From assembly GCA_013397115.1 (NCBI GenBank), contig VWZW01000847.1, positions 1-64,000 of the forward strand: DNA of 64,000 bases, given 5' to 3'. This document shows, piece after piece, positions 37,710 through 50,017 of this stretch. Source of the stretch: Edolisoma coerulescens (taxonomy: Eukaryota; Chordata; Aves; Passeriformes; Campephagidae). Numbering within the stretch: position 1 is the first letter of the stretch; each line of letters begins with the position of its first letter. Made by a program: the position numbers and the translations under genes. The notes under the pieces were generated by a model. That model was given only the letters and a program-made list of their open reading frames with translations, had not been told where the DNA came from and did no database searches.

Positions 37710-38761
37710 TGAACGGGAATTACGTGTGAAAGTTTTGGTAGCAGGGGGCCTGCAGGAGTGGCTTCTGTGAGAAGCTGCTAGAAGCTGCCCCCTATGTCCA
37801 TGGAGCCAATGCTAGCCAGCTCCAAGATGGACCTACCACTGGCCAAAGGTGAGCCCATCAGCAACAATGACAGCACTTCTAGGGTAACAGATTTAAGAAG
37901 ACACCGAGGTCAGTAAAGAAGAAGGGGGAGGAGGTGCTCCAGGCACCAGAGCAGAGATTCCTCTGTAGCCTTTGGCAAAGACCACAGTGTGGCAGGCTCT
38001 GCTGCTGCAGCCCATGGGAGTTCACAGTAGAGCAGAACCTACAGAGCCTGCAGTCTGTGGAGGACTTCATGCCCAGAGCAAAGGGATGCCCAAGGGAGGC
38101 TGAGACCACACAGGAAGCTCATTCTGGACAGGCTTCTGGCAGAACCGGTGGACCCAAGGAGAGAGGAGCCTGTACTGGCAAAGGTTTGCTGGCAGGACTT
38201 CTGACCCTCCAGGGGACCCAGGCTGTAGCAGTCTGTGCCTGAAGAATGGCACCCCAAGCAGGGGACCAACACTGGAACAGTTCATGAAGAACTGCTGCCC
38301 ATGGGAAGAACCCACACTGAAGAAATTCATGAAGGACTGTCTCCCACAGGAGGTACCCCACGATGGAGCAGGGGAGGAGTGTGAGTGCTGCCCCTGCAGA
38401 GGAAGGAGTGGTAGAGACAACGTGTGAGGAACTGACTGCAGGCCCCATTCCTTATCCTTCTGTGCCACTGGGGGCTAGGAGGTAAAGAAAATCAGAAGTG
38501 AAGTTGTGCCAAAAAGAAGGGAGGGGTGGGGACAGGTGTTTTAAGTTTTGTTCCTATTTCTCATTATCCTATTTGTGACTTTAACTGGCAATACATTAAT
38601 TTCCCCAAGCTGAGGCTATTTTGCCTATGACAGTAACAGCAGAGTGATTTCTCTGTCCTTAACTCAACTCACAAGACTTTTGTTATGATTTCTCTCCCCT
38701 GTAAAGTTCAAAGGAGAGTGATAGAGTGGCTTTGGCGGCCAGCCAAAGTCAACCTGCCACA
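37710..38761 (+). mobile_element. Solo LTR copy D with intact target-site duplication
   Basis: This 1,052-base LTR starts TGAACGGGAATTACGTG, which aligns base for base in length with the TGTATTGGGTTTGCGTG start of copy A. It ends in CAACCTGCCACA. The central part holds tandem, diverged units built around CTGCAG and CCATGGG. The expected polyadenylation hexamer is changed to AATACA (near 38590). The CCTGG duplication is perfect. No internal retroviral genes remain. Confidence 0.92.
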
Positions 38762-38766
38762 CCTGG
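38762..38766. repeat. Target-site duplication CCTGG, right of LTR copy D
   Basis: An exact copy of 37705-37709, confirming the right boundary of copy D. Confidence 0.83.
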
Positions 38767-41700
38767 AAGCAAAACACACACCAGCCACTTTGTCCTCTAC
38801 GTAGACACCACATACACACTTACTCCTCATGACTTGCTTCCTCAAAGACATCTCCACATGTGTATCTCCACATGTCCTGAAACACCAGTGTTTGCCTATA
38901 ATCAGGCCAAATCAGCAGATACTGACCCCCAGACAAAAAGCTGGGAAAATGCACATGTCCAAGAAAAGGAAAAATATCTCATCTCCTCTCCAGGAGTCTC
39001 TTGGTCTCCCATTCTGCAGATATCCAGCACAAGCACAGCAACCACAAAGTACTAAATTTCAGCTTCACGCTTTGGCACAGCCTTGAAATTCTCTTTTCTT
39101 CTTTGTCCACTGCTGTGCTCAAGGTCAAGAGCCTTGTAATACCCTCCTGCTCCCCAAAGAGTCTTGCTCCTGAGTAGCAGCAGGGGATGTTAAGCACAGA
39201 CAGATTCAGCAGCATTCCCTAGGAAAATGAAGGACCCCCTAAAAAAGATGCAGTTCTCTAGAAAAAAACACAACAGTGTCTCATAGGAAAAATGCAGGTC
39301 TGCTTGCTCCAGCCTGCTACTCAAGGAGGGACAGAGGTTGTGAGCATGGAGGAGGTGACTGAGTTTGAGACACTTAAGGCAATTACACAACACGTGTTGT
39401 CTTGACATGAGACCTCAAGTGCCTCGATACCAGAAAGTGCAGATGAGCATTCCCATGTTTGCAGACATCATGCCAGGGTACCTTCCTTTCTGGAGATCCA
39501 GAACACGCCATAAACCCAGGTGAGCTCACAGAAACTTTCTTTAAAAAAGAAAAACAGGTTCCTTCTAATACAAGTCCCAATAGTAGCAGCTTCATCAGCT
39601 CTGGAGTTTTGAAATTCTTTTCTCCAAAGAACTTACTAAAAATGAAGCAAAAATGAGTGTGAGGGAAGTAACATGGATGTTTTCTTGATTCCCAGAAGTA
39701 CTTTGTTACCAACATCCCCCCATGGTAAGGGGAGATGAACTGTGGCCAAGATCTTTGTTCTCCTTTTTTTTTTTTCCTCAAAATTTACTCAACTTCTCCT
39801 CTCATTTTTAACCAGACATGCTACACCAAGCATTCAAAAGACTCTGGGCAATTACATCTGTAGTACATCAGCCTGGGAGAGAGAAAGAAGCATGTTTCCT
39901 CTGTGACTTATGCTGGCACAACACCAAGCACACCTATCCAATTATTAAACATTTATTGCACCTTTAATAGGTCAGTTACAAAAGCAAAATCTTCCAGAAG
40001 GGCAGGCTGGAAGGAAAGGGAAAGTACAATTAAAGGCTGCTGCTCTGTTGCAGTGTCAGGGCCAGGTGTAACACTCTCAATTTCCATTGTAAGACACTGG
40101 CAAATAACCTGGCTTTCCTATGGTAAAATCTGATGCTCCCATGGCTGGAGTTGTTGCCTCTAGCAGCTTCCTCATTTTTGAAATTGGATGCACTATTTCT
40201 TAATGTTGGACATGACTGACCATCTGTGCTATGGCTGTAGCAACACTATCCTTGTAGCTGTGCCTTTTTCTGAATGACACATTTGAGTCAGGAGACTTAA
40301 TAGTGGTTTTGGGAGACAGAAGTTTGTCTTAGATACGCTCACAGGAGCTTGGAGAGGGTAACTTGCGAGAAGCTAGCACAAGCTGCTGGATCTGGTTTCC
40401 TGCTCTTTTTTTTTTTTACTTTTCCATTTCCTTTGTTCTTCCTCTTCTTTTTCCATCTTATTTTCATGGTTCCTCACTCTCCATTGCATGCCTATGAGGA
40501 AATGGAGCCTGAGTGACTATTGTGTGCCAGAGTCCAAAGCCAGCCAAGAGCAGGTTTCTCATTGGTTAATGCTTTGCAATGCCACACTCAGGATGTCCAG
40601 CTGCAGACCCCCAGCCTACCTTGGGTCTCACCACTCAGTGGCGTTTCCTCCAGCCACCTGGTACGTGCACTGGCACACAAAGACAAAAAGACAAAGCAAG
40701 CCCTGGAAAGCAGATTTATGGCTCCAAAGCCCTTGAACTGCAGACAGGTAAACAGATCTGGAAAGCCACGTGGAGCAGGGGGGGCATGGCACCAGGACCA
40801 TGTGTCACAGCTCTGGCTCATTCATCGATGAACACCATGATTTACGACCTGCCTAACTGGTCATCCTGTCAGGGATTACTGCTGCTCACCTTTCCTACCC
40901 TGCTTCCCACCTCTCCCAGCAGCTCAGAAAGAACCGAAAATGTAATTTGCTCAGCCTCCCAAACCTACTGCAGGTCTGACTCTGAGCACACCCTGAGTTC
41001 ACCTCCATCTCTGGGTGAAGTTCTTCCCTACTGCTGGCACATGTTGCTCTCACCTAACTGAGGTGACTGAAATGACCACAAGCAAAGTACAAAAAAATAG
41101 GATGCCTTTCGCCACAGGAGCTTTAAAGGTGACTAAAACAAGGCAAATTTTCATTGAATTCCCACTTGGATGTTCATGAGGATCATGGCATAGCATGAGC
41201 TCTCCAAAAATACAGTCCTTTTTACTGGCCTACACCTAAGTGGTACTGATTAATTCTCTTGAGAGCACCTAAACTTAGACCTGCCAACTTCCTCTCCCAC
41301 ATTCCTCCACATCCAAGGGGTGTGGCAAATATATACTTATTTATGCATGGCTGGCACAGGTATTTGTCTATGTCTCCAGATCTTTTGCAAGAGAAGCTGT
41401 CTAAGGTCTGATTTTTGAAGCTTACATTGCATTTTCACTCTGTCCCTCCTCAGGCCACATTTTCTGACTTCCAGAAGCAAGCAAACACACACGTTCCCGA
41501 GTGTCTTTAAGTGCTTCCTGGTTCCCCCTCCCCCATATTTGCCAAGAGCCATCTATTGGCCACCATCCTATCCAGTGACTCCTGGGTATGACACATCATA
41601 TAGCAGTCTGCTGAAGCATGAAATTCATGTGATTTTCAACTTCTTCACAGTCAACTTGCATATTTTTAACATCCACTCACCGGCAGCCTGGGACAGAGAA

Positions 41701-43394
41701 GTATGTTGCATTTGTAGTTGTGGGGAAGGTGGGTGGGAGTGAGAGCACATGACAAGCTGAGGCCCCCATGGTTGAGTGTACGTGGGACAGCTACAGCATT
41801 GTTGAGCTAAACAATGAGACATTCTATAGTTAAAAAAAAAAAAAAGACAAAAATAATAAGAAAAGAGGGTGTGTTTTCTGGGTGTGTAGATTTTTTTCCC
41901 CATCTAGAGGACACACATTCCTCTGTACCATTTTTATTATGTGCTGTCATGATAGTAATTACTACAGTCTAAGAATCAAGCACAGATCACATAAATTATA
42001 TTACTGTCCAATTATTTTAGGCATCCATACAACAATCCTACAGCAACATTTTGGACTTCAAACTGCTGTATGCGTAAGCCTGTACTTGACTGTAAGCACA
42101 CCAGGAGGCAAGTGGCCACACATGCCACCTGAGGAGGGGGGCACCTCTCATTCCAGTTCAGAAAGGGTTTACCCACCCACACTCGCCTATAGAAAGCTGT
42201 AAGTTTCTAAGAATTTATTATCTGGGTGGGGTGTTTCCTGCCTTTGCTTGCACTGGCTTCTGCAAGAGCCACACGATGCTAGGCTGAGCTGGGGCATTCA
42301 GGAGTTGGACTTTGAAGGTAGTCTGGGTTTCTTATCATTTTATCCTGCCAGGCAGCCGGTAGTAAGGCAAGGTGCCTTGGCTGATGAGGAATTCCTGCTT
42401 TCTCTTGAGCCAGCAGCACCAGCTGCACCTCCCCAAAGCAACACAGGGCACATGTACCAACTGTGTCTGTCAGCCACAGAGCACATTGACACAAGGGCAG
42501 CAGGGACCAGCTGGAGGAAGCTGGAAGAAAATCTGAAAGCCAGCAGAAACCACTAAGCCCTCATGGTGCTGCTTCTCACCCACAGGCATCCTGGCTCCTC
42601 TAGTGATGCTACCAAAGGAAAAAAGGGGATGCTTACGGCATCAAATAGGCAGGTGAAGAAGCAGGCAGAGCAGCATCCAAAGTGCTTCAGGTAGGCCAAA
42701 CTTACCACATCTGGAAAGAGCTAGACAGGAGGTGACCTGCTGTGGTGCAACTAAAGTTGAGCAAAGAGAATGCAACCACAGGGCCAGAAAACAGCTTACT
42801 AGTTCTGCTTCTGCAGTATGCCATACACTTAATAAACTCCCAAAATAAAAAATTACTTTCTCAGTTTCCACCATAAGCAAAGCAACATATCAGGGCAGAT
42901 CCTGTTGGGATGGGTTGGCACGTGTATCCAAGCCAGACTGTCTTTTGTTTTCTTTTTCTTTTTAAGGAAGAAGTGTATTTTTTATCCAGGACCTGCACTA
43001 AGTCTTCCCTTCCTCTGCTCAGCTGTATCCCAGAGCAAACCTTTCACACGCTGGTAACCCAGCTACTAAAACCTGCATTAGTGACACACCTGGCACCAAT
43101 ATCTCAAAATCTAACCTTTCCTGTGTCACATGAAGTAGGAGCCGGAGTCAGCAACCTCCAGAGTCCAACGTGAAATCCTACCAGCCCAACAGAAAGAGAG
43201 GAGGGCTGTAGCAGGCCAGTTTTGCACTGTGGGGTGGGCACTGGTGCAGCATGTGGTGAAACAAAGGATGTCTCCAAAACACGGAAAAATAAACGAGACA
43301 GATGGGAACTTAAGGTTCCACCACAGAGTCCCCTCGGCTGGGAAGGCTGACTTGTTTCTGTGAGGACTCTTTCTGGTCCTGGCTGAGTTCTTCC
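38767..43394. other. Intergenic sequence upstream of TXN
   Basis: No gene or named repeat is recognised. Short T- or A-runs occur near 39767, 40408 and 41829. The longest frame (160 codons, 40579-41061, plus strand) has no recognisable family, and a different plus-strand frame is also open across part of it, so it is probably chance. In mammals TXNDC8 lies between SVEP1 and TXN. I see no second thioredoxin-like WCGPC coding segment here. Confidence 0.55.
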
Positions 43395-44480
43395 ATGAGG
43401 GGAGCTACAGGAGACGGTCAGTGTTTACGCCGGGCAAGCACCGACCGCGTCGCTGAGCCTTCTGCGCTGCAGAAAGGCCCGCATCCCACAGAGAAACGGC
43501 GCCACTCAGTGCTTTTGGTGATGAAGGAAAACAACAAGGGAAAAAAAAAAAAGAGGAAAAAATATTCCCGCATTACGGGCAACACCAGCTCCCTTTCTCG
43601 TAAGGCGAGCAAAGCGCCGCGTCAGACAGAGCTGCTCCAGAGGAGAGGCGCGGGGGGGGCAGGCCGAGCACTTCCTGCTCATCGTTACACAGCACTTTTC
43701 CAGCCTTCCTGGGCTTTCCTTTCTTCCGCTGCTGCTGCCGCTTCTCCCTGGCAGCCGGCGGGGACGCATTCTCCCCTCCTGGCCGGGATGCGCGACGCGG
43801 GCGGCGCTCGACCCGCGCCCCTCATCGGGTCCCCTCATCAGGGCCCCCCGGCGACCCCGGACCCCCGCGGCGCCGNNNNNNNNNNNNNNNNNNNNNNNNN
43901 NNNNNNNNNNNNNNNNNNNNNNNNNNNNNNNNNNNNNNNNNNNNNNNNNNNNNNNNNNNNNNNNNNNNNNNNNNNNNNNNNNNNNNNNNNNNNNNNNNNN
44001 NNNNNNNNNNNNNNNNNNNNNNNNNNNNNNNNNNNNNNNNNNNNNNNNNNNNNNNNNNNNNNNNNNNNNNNNNNNNNNNNNNNNNNNNNNNNNNNNNNNN
44101 NNNNNNNNNNNNNNNNNNNNNNNNNNNNNNNNNNNNNNNNNNNNNNNNNNNNNNNNNNNNNNNNNNNNNNNNNNNNNNNNNNNNNNNNNNNNNNNNNNNN
44201 NNNNNNNNNNNNNNNNNNNNNNNNNNNNNNNNNNNNNNNNNNNNNNNNNNNNNNNNNNNNNNNNNNNNNNNNNNNNNNNNNNNNNNNNNNNNNNNNNNNN
44301 NNNCTGCGGGAGATGGCGGGTGAGAGCCCGTGTCCTGCCCGGGCGGGCGGAGCCTGCTTCACCCATGCGGCGGGAACGGGGGAAACCGCGCGGAGGGCTC
44401 GGTCAGACCAGAGGGAGGGAACAAATAACTGCGCCACCTGAGGCTTCGGGGAGTCGGAATGAGCAGGGAGGTGATGCAAC
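43395..44480 (+). promoter_or_regulatory. TXN: CpG-rich island, probable TXN promoter and first exon
   Basis: GC content and CpG density rise sharply from about 43395 up to the assembly gap (for example at 43780-43875) and again after it (44304-44400), against an AT-rich background. It lies about 5.5 kb upstream of TXN exon 2 on the correct side, as expected for the TXN promoter and exon 1. The start codon and about eight residues of TXN must lie here, and I cannot find them in the visible sequence. A minus-strand match to the antioxidant-response core TGACnnnGC occurs at 43616-43624, but a six-base core is expected by chance about every 2 kb. GTGAGA at 44320 follows an ATG-GCG-G, but the preceding bases do not code for the thioredoxin N-terminus. 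Confidence 0.65.
43876..44303. other. Assembly gap (428 N)
   Basis: A run of 428 undetermined bases sits inside the most GC-rich part of the window. Gaps at GC-rich first exons are common in bird assemblies. It most likely hides the TXN transcription start and exon 1. Open frames reported across it are meaningless. Confidence 0.99.
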
Positions 44481-44554
44481 TTCACATTATGACAGGTTGT
44501 TGCTCATCGCACTTTAATGTCTTAAGGAAAAGGTTTCGTTTCTCAAGCGGGTAA

Positions 44555-44829
44555 CAGGGTACTACAGCGACAGGAGGAGAGGACACAGTCTTAAGCTGCG
44601 TCAGGGGAGGTTTAGGTTGGACATTAGGAGGAATTTCTTATAAGACAGGGTGATTACACGTTGGAATGGGCTTTCCAGGGAGGTGGTGGAGTCACCGTCC
44701 CCGGAGATGTTTAAAGAAGGACTGGACGTGGCACTGAGTGCCATGATCTGGTTGATAGTGTGGTGTTGGGTCACAGGTTGGACTCGGCGACCTTGGAGGT
44801 CTTTTCCAACCAAACTGATTTTGTGATAT
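44555..44829 (+). mobile_element. CR1 3' tail, plus strand
   Basis: About 275 bases match the 3' terminal part of CR1. They include AGGTTTAGGTTGGACATTAGG, then GGGAGGTGGTGGAGTCACC, then TTGGAGGTCTTTTCCAACC, ending near TTTTGTGATA. The 5' side is truncated. It lies in TXN intron 1, in the same orientation as TXN and only about 250 bases after the gap. Confidence 0.95.
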
Positions 44830-47800
44830 AGTACCCTAATTTAGCAGTCCCGATTTGCCTTATGTACTGCTAGTGTGTAGGGGACTAGGTGGCTTTCTTA
44901 GAGTTTGGCCTAAGTTCTATTGCATTTCTGGGTAGGCGATCATGGAAAAATGAATCTATTTTTCTTGACTTGAAAGGAACTGCTAGAGCCTATTACCCAT
45001 ACTTAAACAACAGGAGTTGCTGGCATAAGTAGTATTTTCCTTGTTACGGTGCTGTCTGACATTCACTACGCTAATGCAACACATCACTGTTTGAATGATT
45101 CTGTGAATACAAACACATCTGTGGCTTTGAGATACAGAATAGTAATGAAGCCTAGACCAACACATGGAGAATACCCTGCTGATGATGAAATAGCATGTGG
45201 TCTTGTGCACAGCAGCTGATGTGGTTGATAGACAACAACAGAGTATTTGTTAGCTGTAACTTAGGAACCCAAGTCTCAAAAAATATTCTCCGTGCAAATT
45301 TAGCAAGCTTTTAATTTCAGGAAAAATCCTGTTTGGCTAGTCTTGCCTTTTGAACTTGAAATTTGGTGCAAGTGTCAGTTTGATCTCGTTTTGAGGCATC
45401 TGCAAGTGATGCTGTGTGGCATCCCATAAGGCCCCAGAAAACTTGCTCTACGAGGTCTTTAACAAGGCTTACAGTTGTTCATGTACTCTGAGTTAGACAC
45501 ATAGGAGAAATACCAAGAAGATATTCTCAAGAGGTCAAAACAACAAAAAAGACTTCACTGGCAACTTTAGAAAATCAGAGAACTTTGGCAAAAGGTTTAG
45601 CACAACATTCAGTCTACATAAAACACTTCTCAAAGCATTAACTTAGCCCATTCAACTTAGCAAACTCTAAGTCTGTTTGATTGCAGGTTACTCAAAAATT
45701 CTGAGAAGAGGACATTAGAAGAAGAAAAAGACAGAAAAGGGCACATAGAGCTACTAACTCTGGGTCCCAGAGGTATTCAGCTGATAGAAATTCCAAGAGG
45801 AGGTAGGGTCAAGACATGTGCTAGCAGCATGTTTGGCCTTAAATACCCCTTGCGTCCAGTGTGCCCGTGATTGGCGGCCACTGTGTGGCTGGGATACAGT
45901 CTCTAAGGATGGGGTGTGTGGGGCAGTGCACTGTCTCACCAGAGCAAGGCCTGACCTGCCCCTTCCCCCACACATTTGCACTCCAAATTGTTTTGAGACC
46001 TCAATCTTTCCAGTCTCTCACACATCCAAGTTTGTTTTCCATGCTGTGCTCTTCTACAGGCAGTTCACTTTATAAACGAAAAGCAAGTCAGACCGCTCCC
46101 ACTGGACCGCAAAAGTGTTGACATCTGATACATAAATATACAAACTAACACTTGTGACCCCAGTTCAAAAACCGGTGAATGCAGGAAGCTCCTTAAGATG
46201 AATGAAGTGCCTTTCCATTCAGACCTGGAGAGAGAATGGTGTGTGAATGCAACCTGAAATTGTTGTTCTGCTTTGCATCTCTTCCCCCTTCTCTGTTTAT
46301 GGTGGCACAGGAGGGACAAACTTTTGGTGTAAGGTTTGGTTTTTGTTACAAGAACAAATTACACATGGCAAGTCAAACCTGGCTCTGGAGGAAGAGCCTG
46401 TTCTAAGTTAGCTAGGCTTCTACTATCCTAGCTGTGAGCATTGATTAACAGTCTGCTGTAGTTAAAGCATAGTTAAAGCAAAGTTTTGTTGCTCATCCAT
46501 GGAGAGTGTGGACTCAATGGTCATGCTGACAACAGCATTTTAACATCAGTGACACCCAGGGTATTCAAGCACAGTGCAACTGGGATTTCTAGATTAATTC
46601 CGGCTTTCAGTAAAGCAGGTTTATATTCTTCTCTGATACAAAGGGGAAAACCCATTCTTGCACTGTCTGCAAGAGCTTCTATGAGTGAGAGCTAGCTAGA
46701 TGTGGGCCTTTTCCCTACACACCTCTTCAGAAACAGACTAGCTTCTGAAGAATGGCTACTTTCAGGGTGCTTGAGTGATCCCTCTATAGTACCTGCTAGA
46801 GCACAGAAGGAGCAGTATTTTGGTTGGTTTGTAGTGGCCTTGAGATGAGTGACTAGTCTAAGTTGTAAGAGGGTTTGACTATGGGACATACTGCCTTCTA
46901 TAGCAGAAGCTAATGGGGTATATAAACCTAAAAAGCTGGTGCCGCCAAAGCTTTCCTCTTCATTCTAGCTGCCTCTCTTGTTACTTGAGTCAAAGAAAAT
47001 GCTGAAAAATTGCAGCCTCAACTACAAGTGATAGTTTTAGAAGTAATGTGTGCTAGGGAGTTCAGGCAGTTGAACCTTTGGTCTGTTTATGCTAGCTTCT
47101 GTATTTAAAAAACCTCACTAAATTACATAGTAACCATTGGCAGTCAGCTGATGACTGGGCAAGTTCAAGGGTGACTTGATATGTGTTGAAAATAATGTTT
47201 ACAACCAAGCTTTAATCAAATCTGCCAGATAGTGTGGACCTATCCTATCTATTGCTGAGAGCAGCAGACTCTTTTCAGCACCATCTGTGGCCAGCAGCCT
47301 CCTTTTTGAAGCATTACCTGGTGCTGGGAATTTCTAAGGCACTAGAGGCTTCCATTATTAGAGCTTCTTACTTGGCTCTTGGGAAGAGATGCCTGCTAAC
47401 AATGTGTTTGTTGAAGGGAGCATGCCCTTTTCTGCTGGACAACAACAGAAGCCAAATGAGGTCTTGTGTGTGCTCAGGGAGGTTGTAGTTAAATATTTAA
47501 AAACAAAAAACAAACCCCAAATCAAGGAACAAACCAATATTGACCAGCATGCTAGCTGAGGTTTCCTCCAGTGAGCTGCTACCTGAAGAAAATGTTCTTT
47601 AACAAAGATGTAAGATCCTCTCTGAGCATGACTAATTTGTCTTGTGATGGGAGGTTCCCCTTCTGGTAACAGAGATTTTTTAGTTTTTTATATGAAAGCT
47701 TGTCACTTTACAGTTAACATGAAAGACAACTAGTGAAGTCAGTTGGACAGGTCAAGCAGCTTGTTTTTTGTTTTGCTCCTGCTACTGTCTTCCTTCCTCC

Positions 47801-49912
47801 AGGGAAATTAAGCTCACTAGAAAAACTTTCAAAACTTCTCACTAGTTCAATATTTTTTAACTTGCAGGGTTAACACCTTCGGACCCAGCATCTCTTTTAA
47901 CTGTCCTACAGCAATTTTGGCTGATATTAGAGATGGTTTGCAGGGTAACACCTGATTTGTAGTCAGGACCAGGTCACCAGTGGTGAATGGTATGTGACCA
48001 GCTATAATTACGATGCTGTCCCACTTTCCCTTTGTTCTGTGCAATAGCAAACCTGAGCTATGTGGCCATATGATGAATACATTCCAGGGCTTGGCTTCCT
48101 TTTGCAGAATACAGTAATTATGTATCTGGATGGGAGACTTACAGGTTAAAAGAGGATGGTTTAACTGGCAGCTGCAGGAAGTGGAATCAATTGAGTGGTT
48201 ATGTTACAGTGCAGAGGTCTGAGAAGCTATAGCAAAAATCAATATTAGGATTTCAAGGCCAAAAGGATTGAGGCTTGATTGAGGAACTTATGCTATAAGT
48301 AAGTACTGGGAGGGCGCAGCGAGCATGGATTGCTGTTTACAGGGACATTAAACATTGTTGATGGGAATGGGTGCAGGAATGCATACTATGTCAGTACAGG
48401 AGTAGGGGAATGTAGGGAGACAGGAAAACTTAACTGTTCCCATCTCTTTCAGAATGAGAGTAGGTGATGTGGAGTGTTACAACTGATCTTGTAGCAGAGT
48501 AGACTGTGATATCCAAGATGCAAGGATGGAAAAATCAACATGGATGCTGTGCCTCTGAAGAGAGCTATGTGGGGAGGGAAAAAGTCTGTTAACAGGGAGA
48601 TGTAATGCTGAGTGTATTTGAAGTTACAGGAAGCTGTGGAGACTTTCACATAGGATTATACATACACAAGAATGTTCATGCAGGATCTCTGCTTGCTTGT
48701 TAAATAGACTTGTGTCCAGTTTGACTGTGTGCACTTTTGGCTCCTCACCTGCATGACATTCTTTAGCTTACTACAGTCAAGTCTCAATTTATTGTGGCTG
48801 ATTGTAGAAGATGGTATGAATTAGTTACCTCCTCCTGCACTGTGCACCAACCCCTGTGTACGTCTGGCAGTAACCACACTGCTTTCAGTCAGCTGTTGCT
48901 GACAGGACTCCAGCACTTTGCTCCATTAAGCTGTGGGGACTAAAGCAGCTATCTTTTGAAGTTTATACTAACAGCTATCCTGAAGCTTGATTGCCAAGAC
49001 AATGAAGTTGAAAATCATTGAAGTGGCTTGTACATTCTTTGACAAAGACAGTGTCAGAAGTAGGTAGTCAGCACTTTCTGCTTCTGCCTGAGATATTTGT
49101 TTGCCTTTTGCTAGCATGCAAGTATTTATTGCTTTTAATGTCTTTCAGTTCTATTAATGCATTCACTTTTTGACCAGCAAAAATGAGTAATGGCATGTAA
49201 GGATGTTTAGTTCCAAGGAATACTGTCCAGAGATGATTGGTGTGACTAAATGTAACCACAGACTTGAAGACTCTGAATAAGTATTGGGTGTTTATTTGTG
49301 TAGTCTGTATGTGTAGCATTGCTTTGGCTAGTGATGTCAAATGTGGGTTCACTTAGCAAAGTAACTATCCTATGAGGTTGCTTTTGAAAACATGCTTTAG
49401 AGTAAAACACACAGTATCATTTTAATGTTAGCCATTGATTGGAAAAGTCACCAGAGTGTGGGACTGTACAAAGGTTTGTGTCTGTCCTTTTCAAATTCTG
49501 CAAAGGAAAGTCTGTCCCAGAAGAAAATGAGAGTCTTACTGCCAATCCAGAAATGAGAATATGGATTATAAAAAACTGTAAGGATCACATTTTGGGGTAA
49601 CAGAGAGTTGTCAGAGTTGAGTATTGTAACCAGAGAATTTCTAGCTTGTTTCCACAATTCAGTGAGTTAGACTGACTGAGTGTTGTGGTCGTTTTCTAAT
49701 TGGAGAGTCATAAGACACTGACTACTGGTAGCACCAATGAAAGCAATTCATACTGAAGCACTTACATGATGGTACAAATAACCCAGTTAAGTGTTTAAGA
49801 GCTGCCATAATGATTAATGTAGGTCTGAGAGCAAGCCAGCATTGGGATTAGTCTTACATCATTTTGAAAAGGAGGGGGAAAATCATTACTGTGTTCAATT
49901 TTTTTTTTGTAG
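44830..49912 (+). other. TXN: TXN intron 1 (visible part)
   Basis: About 5 kb of AT-rich sequence runs up to the acceptor at 49911-49912, which follows a run of ten T. Short frames, including a coding-looking 67-codon minus frame at 48050-47847, have no recognised family. No further repeats can be named. Confidence 0.65.
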
Positions 49913-50017
49913 GTTGAATTTGAGGCAGAACTGAGGTCTGCTGGTGATAAGCTTGTAGTAGTTGATTTCTCTGCCACATGGTGTGGACCATGCAAAATGA
50001 TCAAGCCCTTTTACCAT
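49913..50017 (+). CDS. TXN: TXN exon 2
   Basis: 105 nt, 35 codons, starting V-E-F-E-A-E-L and ending K-P-F-Y-H before GTAAGT. It contains the WCGPC redox motif. The phase and length equal those I know for human exon 2. Confidence 0.97.

Noticed and set aside
35374..38761. A short provirus bounded by LTR copies C and D
   Set aside because: Each LTR has its own perfect target-site duplication, and the spacer has no retroviral genes.
40579..41061. 160-codon plus frame
   Set aside because: No homology recognised and overlapping open frames exist; treated as chance.
43616..43624. Antioxidant response element in the TXN promoter
   Set aside because: It matches only the six-base core, lacks the flanking purine, and is expected by chance in an island of this size.
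44304..44325. ATG-GCG-G followed by GTGAGA as TXN exon 1
   Set aside because: The preceding and following bases do not encode the thioredoxin N-terminus, and the phase would be wrong for exon 2.
43395..44485. Open frames of 215-348 codons across the CpG island
   Set aside because: They run through 428 undetermined bases; the visible ends are GC-rich noncoding sequence.
47847..48050. 67-codon minus frame in TXN intron 1
   Set aside because: Short, no splice or family support, and chance frames of this length are common here.
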